From Thuidium tamariscinum (lineage: Eukaryota > Streptophyta > Bryopsida > Hypnales > Thuidiaceae): a stretch of DNA of 64,000 nucleotides. The stretch covers positions 39,275,082 through 39,339,081 of the forward strand of contig OX344751.2 in assembly GCA_947034885.2 (NCBI GenBank), written 5' to 3'. This document shows positions 11,950 through 22,590 of the stretch, one piece after another. The notes under the pieces were generated by a model. The model saw nothing but the letters and a program-made list of their open reading frames with translations, was not told the DNA's origin and did not search any database. Each line of letters begins with the position of its first letter. The stretch's first letter is position 1. The translations under genes and the position numbers were made by a program.

Positions 11950-12970
11950 TTTTTAGCATGCGATGAAATGATAGTAGCTTACAAGGGCAGATGTTGTGAG
12001 ATGAAGTAATATATGAAGGAGGAGCTAGTGAAATATGGCATCAAGATATGGTGTTGCGCGAGTAGCAAGTCTTGATATGTCTACATAGTGTATGGGGGAC
12101 GGAAGGACAAGAAGGGAGAGAAAAACCTAGACACAAATGTTTTATTGAAGTTAGTTGTAGATTTGAATGGTTTTGGACATACCGTAGTAACAAATTGTTT
12201 TTTCAGCTCCCCTCATCTAGCAGATGTTCTATTGTCTCTTGGTACCTAGTTCACAAGAACCGTGAAGGTCAATCGAGTAGAAATGCGACGGCACTTGGCA
12301 TAGTATAGCAATGCTGATCCTTCCAAGAGGTATGCTCATAGCATTTTTGCATAGGTCGTGCTGCATGGTAGCCTGCGTCTGCTTTGATGGGTGCCCCGTG
12401 CATCTGTTGAGTACATCAGCAGACCCTATAGCAATGGGTTGTACATGTTTCCGATGGGTTGGAGGTCGGCGGAAAGAACTCCCTACTTCCTCCATACAAC
12501 GTGAGTACCAGGACATAATGAGAAGAATGAATGTTGTAGATTAATGCCGTGTTGAATATACAACTCAGATTTTCTCACATAAATGGTGGCATCGCTTCTT
12601 TTTTCCATCCTAGATACATCTCTAGGTAATGCATATGTTTTATATAAAGCATATTAGATGACATGGCAGGAGAAGGGTTGCTATAAGGCACGACCGATGT
12701 CACGATCTGACTTTCATTACGAAGTCATTGCATGGCTTTCTGGCCCAACATTTCAAGTTGGAAGAACAAGGGGCATATTCAATAGGTTAGGCTGCAACAT
12801 CCATAAGTATATTTCCACAAGTGTGCAGAGGTGAAAATGTAAAGTATGTGGCCGTAAGCATAGCCGATTCTACCTTAGGTGTGGCGGAGCATTCTTGTGT
12901 CCAAAAACTTGCCATTGCCTCGTTCATACAGATCCAAAGTATGCGGCAAAAATATGGTTGTGATATAAGG
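11950..12970 (+). pseudogene. piggyBac (PGBD-type) transposase pseudogene
   Basis: PiggyBac transposases cut and paste DNA at TTAA sites using a DDD catalytic core. From about 11955 to 12300 one frame reads DEMIVAYKGR, then a KxYM motif, then YGIKIWCCASSKS, YVYIVYGG and NCFFSSPHLADVLLSLGT. This matches the family's core in order: D-E-x-MI-x-FKGR, KQYM, KxGIKxWxLADSKTGYVY, DNFFTS. Later frames give REYQDIM, SHKWWHRFFF and LDTSLGNAYVLYK, again in family order. The end (12830-12940) reads KCKVCGRKHSRF then CPKTCH, like the C-terminal Cys-rich domain. In-frame stops (for example at the KQY position, read TAA) and several frameshifts show it is dead. Confident N-terminal sequence and TTAA-flanked ends were not found. 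PiggyBac elements are rarely described in land plants. Confidence 0.8.
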
Positions 12971-14448
12971 TGCTAAGCTTCATATGGGTGTTGGTTGCTT
13001 TCACATGAAGGACGACAGGAACAACACCATTCCTTCAGTGCAGAAGTTGGAGCAGCAAGCGTGCTCATTCGGTGGTTGGAACAGGGTTAGACCTCAAGGC
13101 CATTATAGTGTGGAACTCATGTCATATCTTGCTTGGTTGGTGGAAGATTGAGTGTCATAGTCTTCGGATAGCGTCGCGGTAGTAGCACTAGGCATTTTGT
13201 AATTTTGGAGTTGCTTTGTGTGTTGTAGTCGGTTGTAGGTCTGTAGGAAGTGCACGTTTTTGTAAGTGGCCATTTTATAAATGCACTCACACATTGTAAT
13301 ACAAGCTTTTGACTTTGAAAAGATACTGATCACAAGTCCATGTGTTGGCCCTGTCGTTTGAAGCTCGGGTAGTTTGGTGCAATTTTGTTCCAACCACTTT
13401 TTAGTTCACGGCCGGGTGAATGGTACGCCGCTTGCAAGTCAGTGCTACCATTGTGTGGTCAACATCTCCATTGTTGTAGGAATGTGTCTCTCACACGGAT
13501 TTTGTGCACCATGATGTTGTCTATGTGGCTAGTCCAAGGGGGGCCACCTGACATAACATCGGGTGAGCAGAATGTACCTTGACATATGGCATTGTTGCTC
13601 TTGCACGCAGAGATTCCAACGGTGAATTTTTACCAAATTTTTTTTGTTGCTGCAGTCAAAAGTGGGCTCCCAATCCTCCAAACGGATCTTCGGAATTCCT
13701 TGACGGAGTTTTATACTAATTATTTTTTAGTAAATGCCTATAGAGCGGACACTAGGACATGGTCTCTGAAGTTGTGTCGAGGACAACTTGATTTCAATTG
13801 TTTTGCTTTCTTTCTTTCACAAGTTTGTAGGGTATGTTGCTATGGTCATTTGTGTAGTTGTTGTCATGGAAGAAATCGGTGCATAATAGATTGAAATCAA
13901 CCCTTGAAGGAAATTTGGGTGCTATGAAGCTAGTTTTCTGCCATTGATGTACTCCAGATTGATACTCCAAAAGTACCCCAAAAAAGGGTGTCGATGGTAA
14001 AAAAAATTTGAAACACTAAGACTCAAGGCAACTTCCACTTTATACGATGTAATTCTCCTGTGCTTCCTTCGATGCCCTTCAAATAAAAAAAGTTGTCAGG
14101 CTTTTCATTTCTTTGCACTGTAGCTCCAAATATCTCGTATCACTTTGGACTTTGGAGCTAAACTCTAAACTAAGAGTTTCAAAGGACCTACACAAATGTA
14201 GATTTGGGCTCTTTTTCTAGAAAACAACAAAGCTAGAGACTTGTTTCCAAGTTTAAAGTAGGATGGTCTTAGACCCTTTGGCTCGGCTAGACTTTCCCAA
14301 GGATGTAATAATGTACACAGGTGTAGATGCTCTAGGGCATATAAAGTAGGCCATGAAAAATTGACCCCCTTGTCACTTTGTTCAGAGAAAACACTAGACA
14401 TTTTATCTGCCACATACAATATAATTTATAAATTTGGAATTCTTATTT
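12971..14448. other. Decayed sequence downstream of the piggyBac relic
   Basis: GC is intermediate until about 13900 and then AT-rich. Open frames at 13385-13582 and 13586-13894 have no recognisable domain. The first part may belong to the same transposon as the transposase relic. A direct search for inverted termini next to TTAA found nothing convincing by eye. Confidence 0.35.
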
Positions 14449-14725
14449 TTATATTTGCAATTAGAGACCCCAAATTAGCTATGGGAGGTGAAGAGATACA
14501 AAATTTAGGTAGCACAAAATAGAGGCCATTTTTTTACATTTACCTTTCAACGGGGCAATAAAGGGGCCATTCCTCCTGTGCAAGGAGAATTGACCCCTTA
14601 TTGCCCCAGTTAATAGCAAGTTGACTAAATTGCCCCCTATTTTGTGCCGTATATTTCGGATTTTCTTCTCACCTCCTAGCTAATTGAGGGTCTCTGATTC
14701 CATATATGAATTCAGAATTTGCAAA
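14449..14725. mobile_element. Fold-back MITE of about 275 bp
   Basis: The left arm (TTTGCAATTAGAGACCCCA, then TTAGCTATGGGAGGTGA, then CAACGGGGCAATAAAGGGG) is the imperfect reverse complement of the right arm (CCCCTTATTGCCCC, TCACCTCCTAGCTAATTGAG, GGGTCTCTGATTCC). The centre is near 14583. It has no coding capacity. The right arm also pairs with a second inverted copy at 15010-15085. Confidence 0.65.
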
Positions 14726-15088
14726 AAGTAAAATTTGCAAAAAATAAAAATTCCAGGGTTTGCCCCAGCGGGGCAATAAGGGGGGTCAATTCACTGGCCA
14801 TTCTTGCAAGAGTCCTCTGTCAAACCTTTCAGTTCCCAAGTAACCTGGTCCTGGCTTTAGGCACTCTATCTTGGAAAAGGTCTCCAGAGGCCTTAGAAAG
14901 CAGTGTTTCAACTGCACAAGGCCACGAGCTTCGGATGAAGTGTCCCCACAGACTGTCGGAGGACACTAAATCCTCCATTCGAATTGGGTCCCACAGGAGC
15001 AGATTTACCATGGGGAAAACGCTGGAATTTTTAATTTTTTGGAAATAATGTTTTTTGCAAATTCTGAATTCATATTTGCGATCACGGA
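14690..15088. repeat. 80-bp inverted repeat pair enclosing a GC-rich insert
   Basis: The sequence 14690-14770 (ATGAATTCAGAATTTGCAAA and onward to AAAAATTCCAG) is inverted at 15010-15088 (CTGGAATTTTTAATTTTTTG to GCAAATTCTGAATTCAT). The 240 bp between them is GC-richer and unlike the arms, with text such as GGTCTCCAGAGGCCTTAG. This is the layout of a MITE-like element carrying foreign cargo. The cargo was not identified. Confidence 0.5.
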
Positions 15089-15104
15089 TCCAAATCAACT
15101 TAGA

Positions 15105-15362
15105 ACTAGTGGGTCGTGTGCCATTGCCACAGTCAGAACTATAGTATAAGTAATTTCTTAATTTCTTAATTCATTAAAAATCTGAAATTCAATAACTTTT
15201 TCACCATAAGTCGGAATGCCACGAAACAAAGCCCGCGCACCCCTCCTTGCCGAGAGCTTTCCAACAGTACCAAGCATGCCCTGCGAGATCCACGGATCGG
15301 GAGATCTCAATGTGACAAATAAACAAAACAAATTGCTTGTCTTAAGGTATAGATTATTTTAG
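15105..15362 (-). repeat. Dispersed repeat, copy 2 (inverted partner at 5528-5785)
   Basis: The reverse complement aligns with 5528-5785 end to end. One frame on the minus strand keeps LGTVGKLSARRGARALF, close to the same frame in copy 1. The copy lies about 1.7 kb upstream of the carbonic anhydrase start. Confidence 0.6.
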
Positions 15363-17055
15363 ATGAGGGCCAACATACTTAGATACAGACCATAAATAGG
15401 GGGCTTTTAAACTTTTACCCCAAGCGAACCCAGAATTACCCTGTGGGGCCCAGTTCGAGTAGAGGATTTAGTGTCCTGCCAGCCAGACTGTCAGTTGGAC
15501 TGACTTGATTCTCGATCTCTTTGCACGAAATTCTTTCTGTCCTTAACCCTCGTTTTCTGCGGACCTAGAAGAGATGCTTGCTCTCTCGTCCTCGGCGACG
15601 AGCGATAGAGCACAAGTACTTGATTTATTAGAGAAGACGCCGGCACTGACCTAATCAGAACTTAGAAGAACAGACACTGATGATTCCAGGGTCATCTATG
15701 CACCATGCCGCGCTCATGAGCTAGCGTCTCCACCAACAAAAACAAAAACTTCTCCTCGATCTGCAGTCTGTACGTCACGACTCGGTCGTCGCATGATTGC
15801 ATTTCTTTCATAACCCTGGATTTTCTTCGAAATTCGCGCAATAAAATATGCTGAGAATTTTATTCGGTTGTTTTTGGATTCAAGTGTGGACCTGCTGCCC
15901 TTGAATGAGACTTCCTGCTCCGATCCACCTACCACTTGGCAGGTGATCAGCGTCAAGTGCTATGCCGGTACTGTCGCAGACACGATTCCTGGCTGGGAAG
16001 AGGGACATTACTTTCAGGTCTGTGTTGTTTTGAAAGTCGAGAGGGGGATGTCGAAGTGCTCACCTCTGGACAAGATTTTCTAATTCAGAGATTGAGGCAT
16101 ATCGTTTTACTGTAGTGTGTTATGAAAATAAAGCTATTGGTAGATGGACTTGGAGTAAATCATTCTTTCGGAGGTAAATTTTAGTAGCAGCGAAGTTTTT
16201 TAGATTGAGAATCAAAGTAGTTTTATCTTTAATTAGAGCAAAGCTAAGTTGACTAGAATGAGGTTCTTGATTTTGAAGGTTCAGAAGTACTTAGTCTTTT
16301 GCCTCTGCTGGAAAGGAATTCATCGATCTTGAAGCTAGTGCATTTTCGAATTTAAAAATCCTCTCTTAGGCTTGTCGGAATGAGAACTTAGGATCCCGGG
16401 ATATTCATTTAAGAATTGCTCTGTAGATTTCTGTACCGCACATGTAGACTGAGGTTCTTTTTCTACGAATCGGGTTTCACAACAACTATGAAGAAGCAAC
16501 TTAGTCACACTTGCTTCCCCTCTGAGAGCTAGTACGGGTCTATGTTCTCTTAAAGAGCGGTGAGACTGGAGAGGGGCTATGTGTTGAACATTGAGGTCAG
16601 AGTGACTTTGTCAAAGGTTCATGTCGATTGATGACCCTAGGATTCATTAGCCATCATTTCTTTTTAGCTTGCCGATTGGAAAGCCCTTGATCCGTCAACG
16701 TCGCGTGCGAGAGAATTTTATCTTCAGCTTTCCTTTTGGCAAATCAGAATGATTGTCTCTTGGCAGCAGTGAACATCTATCGATATGAACAGATTGATGC
16801 TTTTAAATTCCCGATTATTTGTAATTATTACGCAAATTTTGGAACAAGGCTTGAGAACCCTCGGATTCATTGATATAGTTTCCAAATTCTCTACCACAGT
16901 GAAGGAGGTGAGCGACACACAAAACGTGCGGTTTGGCTCTAGACTACTGAACTTTGAGTGTAGTGCTACGAGAAGAGCATCGTTGTGTTTAAGGAAATTG
17001 CAGAAGCTCAGCACGTCACTCGGTCCGGACCTTGAACTCGAGGGATCGGCTCGTT
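15363..17055 (+). other. Upstream region of the carbonic anhydrase gene (promoter, possible 5' UTR or leader exons)
   Basis: GC-richer than the flanks. A pyrimidine-rich patch near 15530-15600 would suit a transcription start zone. A short open block at 15868-16025, ending before GTCTGT, could be a leader exon but has no in-frame ATG. No transit peptide coding block could be joined with confidence to the first supported exon, so the true 5' end of the mRNA remains open. Confidence 0.35.
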
Positions 17056-19426
17056 ATGGACAAGGCAGGGAAACCGCACGGGCTAGGAGAGATTTTAAGC
17101 GACGGTTATGAGTTGACTGATCATGTTGTTGTTGACGATGATCATACTTTCGACGGAAACAATGAAGTGATAGAGAAGCTCATCACTGGATTCAAGACTT
17201 TCAAGGAAGGAGTTTTCAAGTATGTAGTTTGTCAACTGGTTTGCTTTGTTCTTCACTGTAATCATTTATTACAGATTGTTCACGACATAGTCAGAAGTTT
17301 CTGTGCCTGAATTTGTCCATGGCTACAAATACTTCAGTTTTACCGAATTCCTCGTAAGTCCTTGTGATGTCGAATGTGATTTCCGGCAACTCTGAAATAC
17401 TCCAGGTGTGTATGAAGTGCCCCTCCAGCGCAGAATCGTCAGATATTGATCATCGTAACACTTTTTTTTTTGTGTGCAGACAGAATCCAGAGCTTTACGA
17501 CAAACTTAGAGTTGGGCAAGAGCCAAAGGTATTCATAATTCTAACCAATTCGCCACATCTCACGTGATCCCGTCATGTCTGTTATTCCTGGAGCATCCGA
17601 TTTAATACTAGTTTCCTAGTTTGCGGGGATGTAAACAAGTGATTATTAAGATCGATGGATTATTGCGGTTTCTGAGATAATAAGTGCTGGATAGTAAATA
17701 GCACACATGGAAGTAGAAAAGGTGTTCTTATGATTGTATGCATGATGCTACAGCTTTACTTGTCTGGTGGGTAGATGATGATGATCACGTGCGCGGACTC
17801 TCGTGTATGTCCAACAATGCTTCATGGGCTTGAGGCTGGTGAAGCGTTCATCGTCCGCAATGTTGCGAACTTGGTTCCTCCATGTGAACTATCGGTAAGA
17901 GTATACTATGGTCATTTTTGTGTTCTATGAAGGAATTTGGTAAGGGTTGAACTGCCTGTATTTGCATATTACCTTCTAGCTCATAATTCCCCCGATGGCT
18001 TTGTTTCACTCCCCAAATGAGCTGTGTAGTCCGTCCAGCGTTATATGATGTGAAGAGATAACAGTATGATTTTGAAGCTAGTATGCAGTCTTCTTGCGAT
18101 GGAATAACACATTCTACGTGATTGTTGACGGATTATTAATTATTCTATTTGCCCTCCGCTCGAGAATCTCACTTCACATCAATTTCCAGATTTTCTTTTT
18201 CACCGTCGTGGTTTCAGGCCAATTTTAAATTTAAGACCGATGTAAACATGTTAGACTAGCGAGTGTCACATTGATGGTGCCGAGTGTCCGATGGTGTAGA
18301 TATTCATTCAAATCTCTGATGCCATCACCTCAAAGTGAGAATCGGAGTTTGCATTCATTTGAGAAAAATAAGTTATTGATCACGGTGACTGTACCGTCTC
18401 TTGTTCCTCACAGGATGAACACCATGGAACAAGTGCTGCTATAGAGTACGCAGCCACTGTTCTGAATGTAAGTGTATTTGGAAATTACTAATGCTCTAAC
18501 TTGTATATTTCTGTGCTATTGTGGTTAGTCTCGGTGGTACTAGTAGTAGCTGCAGTAAAGAAACTCTCAATTCTTACCTTGCTATGTCGTCCCGTATTCA
18601 ATTTGCAGGGGTAGTAAAACTGCAGGGACAGAAGAAGCAGTATTGTATGTTTTCACGCACTCTAAATCTGATAACAATGACAGGTGGAGAACATCATTGT
18701 TATGGGCCACAGTAGCTGTGGCGGTATTAAGGCTCTCATGTCTCGGGACGACTTTACAGGGTAATGTGTCTACTCCATGTTTTGAATAATTTAGTCTTGT
18801 TCCAAATTCATTGAGTCATAAGGGCTTCTATACCATTTAGAATTACAACATGATTGTCACGAAGCATTGGTTAGTAACACAGATCTTTTTTATTTTCTCA
18901 TGCATGTTGACACTGCGCAGGGACTTCATTGGGAGTTGGGTTCAAATTGGGATGCCAGCTAAGCAAAAGACACTATCCCTGATGGGAGACGAGCCTTTCC
19001 TCGAGCAATGTTCCTTTTGTGAACAGGTAATGATCGTGGTCATTAACACTTGCTGTGATGTCCCGTGTAGAATTTGATCTTGATCACTAGCGTGTAACGC
19101 TTCTTGTTATCTGGTTCACGATGAGAACAGTAAAAGAAACTCACACTATTGCATATATATTCGCTGGCGTTTGCAATTATAAAGATAGATATCTGAAAAA
19201 TGGCCTTCATTTCTTCGCTGATATCAGCGTTTCTGACTTCGTATTCTGGAATCGTCAGGAAGCGGTCAATCTTTCGTTGGCCAATCTATTGACATTTCCT
19301 TTCATTCGAGAACGCCTGGAAAGTGGACGCTTGGAGATATATGGCATGCACTACGACTTTGTGAAAGGCAAATTAACAAGCTGGCGAATTGAGCAAACTC
19401 ATAAACTGGCTGGAGTTCGTAATTAG
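17056..19426 (+). CDS. Beta-carbonic anhydrase, plant type, seven exons
   Basis: It interconverts CO2 and bicarbonate with a zinc centre. Exons by reading frame and GT-AG sites: 17056-17219, 17480-17528, 17775-17894, 18414-18467, 18684-18760, 18921-19026 and 19259-19426, giving 245 residues. Introns are 160-519 bp. The Zn and catalytic residues are all present: CADSR (Cys77, Asp79, Arg81) and GHSSCGG (His138, Cys141). Plant-type blocks follow in order: ENIIVMGHSSCGGIKALMS, DFIGSWVQIG, EAVNLSLANLLTFPFI and a C-terminal GKLTSW. The length suits a cytosolic plant isoform (about 250 residues). The start at 17056 (MDKAGKPHGLGE) is the first ATG of an open block that continues upstream without a stop for a few codons. 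A further 5' exon adding a transit peptide is therefore possible. Exon 3 begins with three consecutive Met codons. The nearest neighbour is the CutC gene 740 bp downstream on the same strand, with no evident functional link. Confidence 0.93.
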
Positions 19427-20168
19427 AAGAGAGCCATGTACCGGTATGCATTCATCTTTGCGTTAAAAAAAGAAACTTCATTGGATTGAGGTTTTAACGA
19501 CGAGAATAAACCTGAGTATCGTTTAGGATGTGTACCACGTAGACAGACACAGAAGTAGAATAAATCTGAGGCGGCTGCGTGCAAGGAGACTTAAAATCTG
19601 TTTCTTCCCTCAAGACCTGACTAGCTCACAAGCAGGTTTAACGAATCACAATAGCAAAGAAATGTACAAGTTAGAGTTTAATCTGCCACCGATGTGATGT
19701 ACTTGATGCTGACTTGATGAAAAGGCTTATGCTACTGTGGATATTGAGATCTCACTTTTTGCCAAATGGGAGGGTTCATCCAGTTGTGCCTGAGCTCTCA
19801 CTGAGTGACCTACTGTGCAATCTCCCAATTGTGTAGTAAGGTTTGTGTATGAGGCTAGAGCCTGAGGACATACATGTGCAAAAAACACTTGTACTTTTCA
19901 TTTCAATGATGTAGTGATGTACTATTTGAGACATTTCTTCCTAGTGCGCTACTAAATGTTGCCACTGCAGACGTAGACCTCGTTGTTGGTGATTGTCATC
20001 TCGATCGCAAATTTGAATCTATTTGTGTAAAGCCTCTCGAAAGCAATATGATGGTACGGTTCCGACGGTTATCATGGATATGGATTACAGATTGTTGCTT
20101 GATTTGCAACCTCAACTAGAGAATTTGTGCTTTTGCTTCTAGTTCGTTGCTTCTAGTTCGTTTCTGCG
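19427..20168 (+). other. Intergenic region between carbonic anhydrase and CutC genes
   Basis: Holds the 3' flank of the carbonic anhydrase gene and the promoter and 5' UTR of the CutC gene. Directly before the CutC start, the 14-mer TTGCTTCTAGTTCG is repeated perfectly in tandem (20133-20146 and 20147-20160). No other feature was seen. Confidence 0.6.
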
Positions 20169-21408
20169 ATGGCGAATTTCTTGTTGGAGGTCTGCGTAGA
20201 CTCACTCCACGGAGCCCTGGAGGCCGAACGCGGGGGCGCAGGGCGCCTGGAGCTTTGCGGCAGCTTGGCCAGCACGGGCGGAGTCACTCCAAGCTACGGA
20301 TTGATGAAGCTCGTGAAATCCCGCGTTCAAATCCCCGTGCGCGTCCTCATCCGTCCCCGCGCGGGCGACTTCGTCTACTCCGACCTGGAGGTCGACGTCA
20401 TGAAGGCCGACATCGACACTATCGGCGAATTAGGGTTTCAGGGAGTGGCAATTGGCGCCCTCACACCGGCGCGGGAGATCGACATCAAAGCCATGCATCA
20501 ATTGTTGCAGGCAAGGATGTGGTTGTGTTTTTTTTCAATTTACTATGGGTTCATTTAGGATAAATCTGTATCAATCACTTCCCTTTCGGTTCATTAGGGT
20601 GCGTCCAAAGTAGGGTTTCAAAGATGATCGACGTGAAATTGCTACAGCCTTGAGAGTCATGGACAGAGTATTCCAGAGACCTCAATAATTTTGCTGCAAT
20701 ATACTACAGCTGATTCCATCGGGGCTCCTTTTGGCATTCTGTTGTAGCGAATCCTTCACTGTTGATTGGCTATTAAGCGGTTTCCCAAATTAGGGCTTTA
20801 GAGAAATCGACGTGAATGCCATGCATGACCAAAATTTCTACGCCTAGACAACCATTCTAGATGTACTTACCACATTTCATTCCATTGAATTTGGCTCATG
20901 CTTGTCGGTAGATAATCCTAGCCGTTAATTCGCTGAAATTCGTGCCTAAGAAAATTAAACATTCTCTGGCTTGTTGCAGGCTTGCCAGAAGCGCCAGTTA
21001 GCTGTGACTTTCCACCGTGCTTTCGATTGCGTGGCGGAGCCTTTGAAAGCACTCCAGATCATCTCGACGAGCTTGGGCACTCGTGTCGATCGAGTTTTGA
21101 CTTCCGGACAAGAACGCACAGCGGTGGAGGGTGTTCCTCTGCTGCGAGATTTGGTGGGAAGTAGTAGCAGGATTTGCATTCTGCCTGGGGCTGGGATCAC
21201 GGAAGCCAATGCCAAACATGTAGTGAGGGAGCTGGGCGTCACGGAACTTCATGGCAGTGTGCGAAAGGAGCTCCGTGTTAGTTCCAAGCAAAGTCTTTTA
21301 CCGGGAGATGGGAATTCGGTCACTTGGACGGTAGATGCAAACCACGTGCAGGCCATTGTCCACCTTTGTAAGTCTGTAGTGAGTACACCCAATATCATCA
21401 CCAATTGA
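20169..21408 (+). CDS. cutC: CutC-family copper homeostasis protein
   Basis: CutC proteins are TIM-barrel proteins linked to copper handling. The human homologue binds Cu(I), and the exact biochemical role remains unsettled. Exon 1 is 20169-20510 (114 codons, both ends in phase 0) and exon 2 is 20980-21408, giving 256 residues, the usual size. Family blocks are present in order: LLEVCVDSLHGALEAERGGA at the N-terminus, RLELC, PVRVLIRPRAGDF near 60, HRAFD (126-130), DRVLTSG (151-157), LPGAGI (182-187) and ELHGS (203-207). The first ATG of the open block (ATGGCG at 20169) gives the expected N-terminus. Only a GC donor (CAG|GCAAGG at 20511) with the AG at 20979 keeps the frame. Nearby GT donors either create stops or leave the CutC frame. 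TTGTTGCAGGC occurs at both splice junctions, and the intron carries degenerate copies of exon 1 sequence. Confidence 0.95.
20511..20979 (+). other. GC-AG intron of the CutC gene containing exon-derived repeats
   Basis: The 469-bp intron starts GCAAGG and ends TTGTTGCAG. Its boundaries share the 11-mer TTGTTGCAGGC. Inside, 20611-20640 (TAGGGTTTCA then GATCGACGTGAAATT) and 20790-20835 (TTAGGGCTTTAGAG, AATCGACGTGAATGCCATGC) resemble exon 1 at 20430-20500 (TTAGGGTTTCA, then GAGATCGACATCAAAGCCAT). The pattern suggests that the intron grew from duplications of the exon's end. Confidence 0.7.
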
Positions 21409-22317
21409 GCATCTTCAAAAACATTCCGGAGTGTTCGTTTGGACAGGAATTAGGTGCCATGAATTTGACATCGTAGTATCCGTTGCATTGCTTATTTGAG
21501 ATCTCAATCAATGTAAGCTGAGAATTGAATATGTGAAATCATGATTTCTATGCCGTAGGATTTTTCACTATCGCCAAATGGAATCCATGCATTGATCAGA
21601 AATTGCACCATTGCAGGTTCAAATTTTTCTCTACTCTTCAATGTGCTACACCTTGAAAGGACACTGCCGCTGATTTGATTCTCATGAATGACAGACCATT
21701 AAATTGCTAATTTGTGTACTATAAATTGCATAGACCTTTTTGCAGGCCCATGACATGGCTTTTAGGATTGGTCTAAGATGTAGTTTGATTAATGGTTTAG
21801 CGGGGTCCAATAAACTTGCAAATTTTTCAGTTAGTTTTCACTACAAAATTTAGCAACTTCAAGAAGCTCTAGCATACTCAAAAATGAACCGATTTTGAAA
21901 CCACAAATTTTGTGTTGCAATTGAAATGAAGTGCACTTCCACTTCATCACAAGTGAATTATGATTAAGTTAAAATTCATACAACAATCAAGATTTCTTTT
22001 ATACACTATCTATCATTTCATAAAGAATCTTCAAAAGATAATCGAAGACTTTTCGCAATGGGGTGAAGAAGGAAAAAGTCATTCAAGCAGTTTAAGTGGT
22101 ACAATATCAAGTATCTCTACAACAATTGTGAAGGCTCATTTCTAATTTGTATCATTAACTCTCAAAGGATAGGTTGGAGATTGTGAAAATCATTCATTTT
22201 GTTATTGTGAAAATAGTTGGTTTAAAAAAAATCCATAAGCACTCATTGGAAGTCAAAGTACAATATCCTACGCTCAAGTCATATTCATCAAAAAATAATT
22301 AAAAAATACAATTGATT
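21409..22317. other. 3' flank of CutC passing into AT-rich intergenic DNA
   Basis: Contains the CutC 3' UTR, of unknown length. The rest has no coding signal. The open frame at 21960-22145 is short, AT-biased and without motifs. Confidence 0.5.
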
Positions 22318-22590
22318 AAGGTGGGTACACCCAAAAGCGCCACTTATTCTTATTATGTTTAGGTCCTATTATCATGTTCAAATTTTTATATAGTCTTGTT
22401 GGCAAGTGAAAGCATGTTCCAATGCACCAAAGAATAAAAGGATTTGGATACCATATGCAAAAGTTATTAACGATCAAAGTCTATTTCTGAAAGTGCCATC
22501 TACAGTTTGGGTACATGATTGATTTTAGAAATGTATGCACATTGTAAATGGCGCTTTAAGGTCAGGTGCCATTTTGGGTGTACCTACCTT
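22318..22590. mobile_element. MITE with termini AAGGTRGGTACACCCAAAA
   Basis: AAGGTGGGTACACCCAAAAG at 22318 is inverted as TTTTGGGTGTACCTACCTT at 22572-22590. This gives a 273-bp element with about 20-bp terminal repeats and a further inverted GCGCCA/TGGCGC-like pair inside. No clear target duplication was found and it has no coding capacity. Confidence 0.65.

Noticed and set aside
15868..16083. Open block upstream of carbonic anhydrase as a coding exon
   Set aside because: No in-frame ATG upstream, and joining it to the next block does not create a recognisable carbonic anhydrase N-terminus. Mentioned only as a possible leader exon.
20147..20563. 138-residue open frame overlapping CutC exon 1
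   Set aside because: Arg/Pro/Gly-rich out-of-frame shadow of the CutC exon, without an ATG start. The other frame has the full CutC family pattern.
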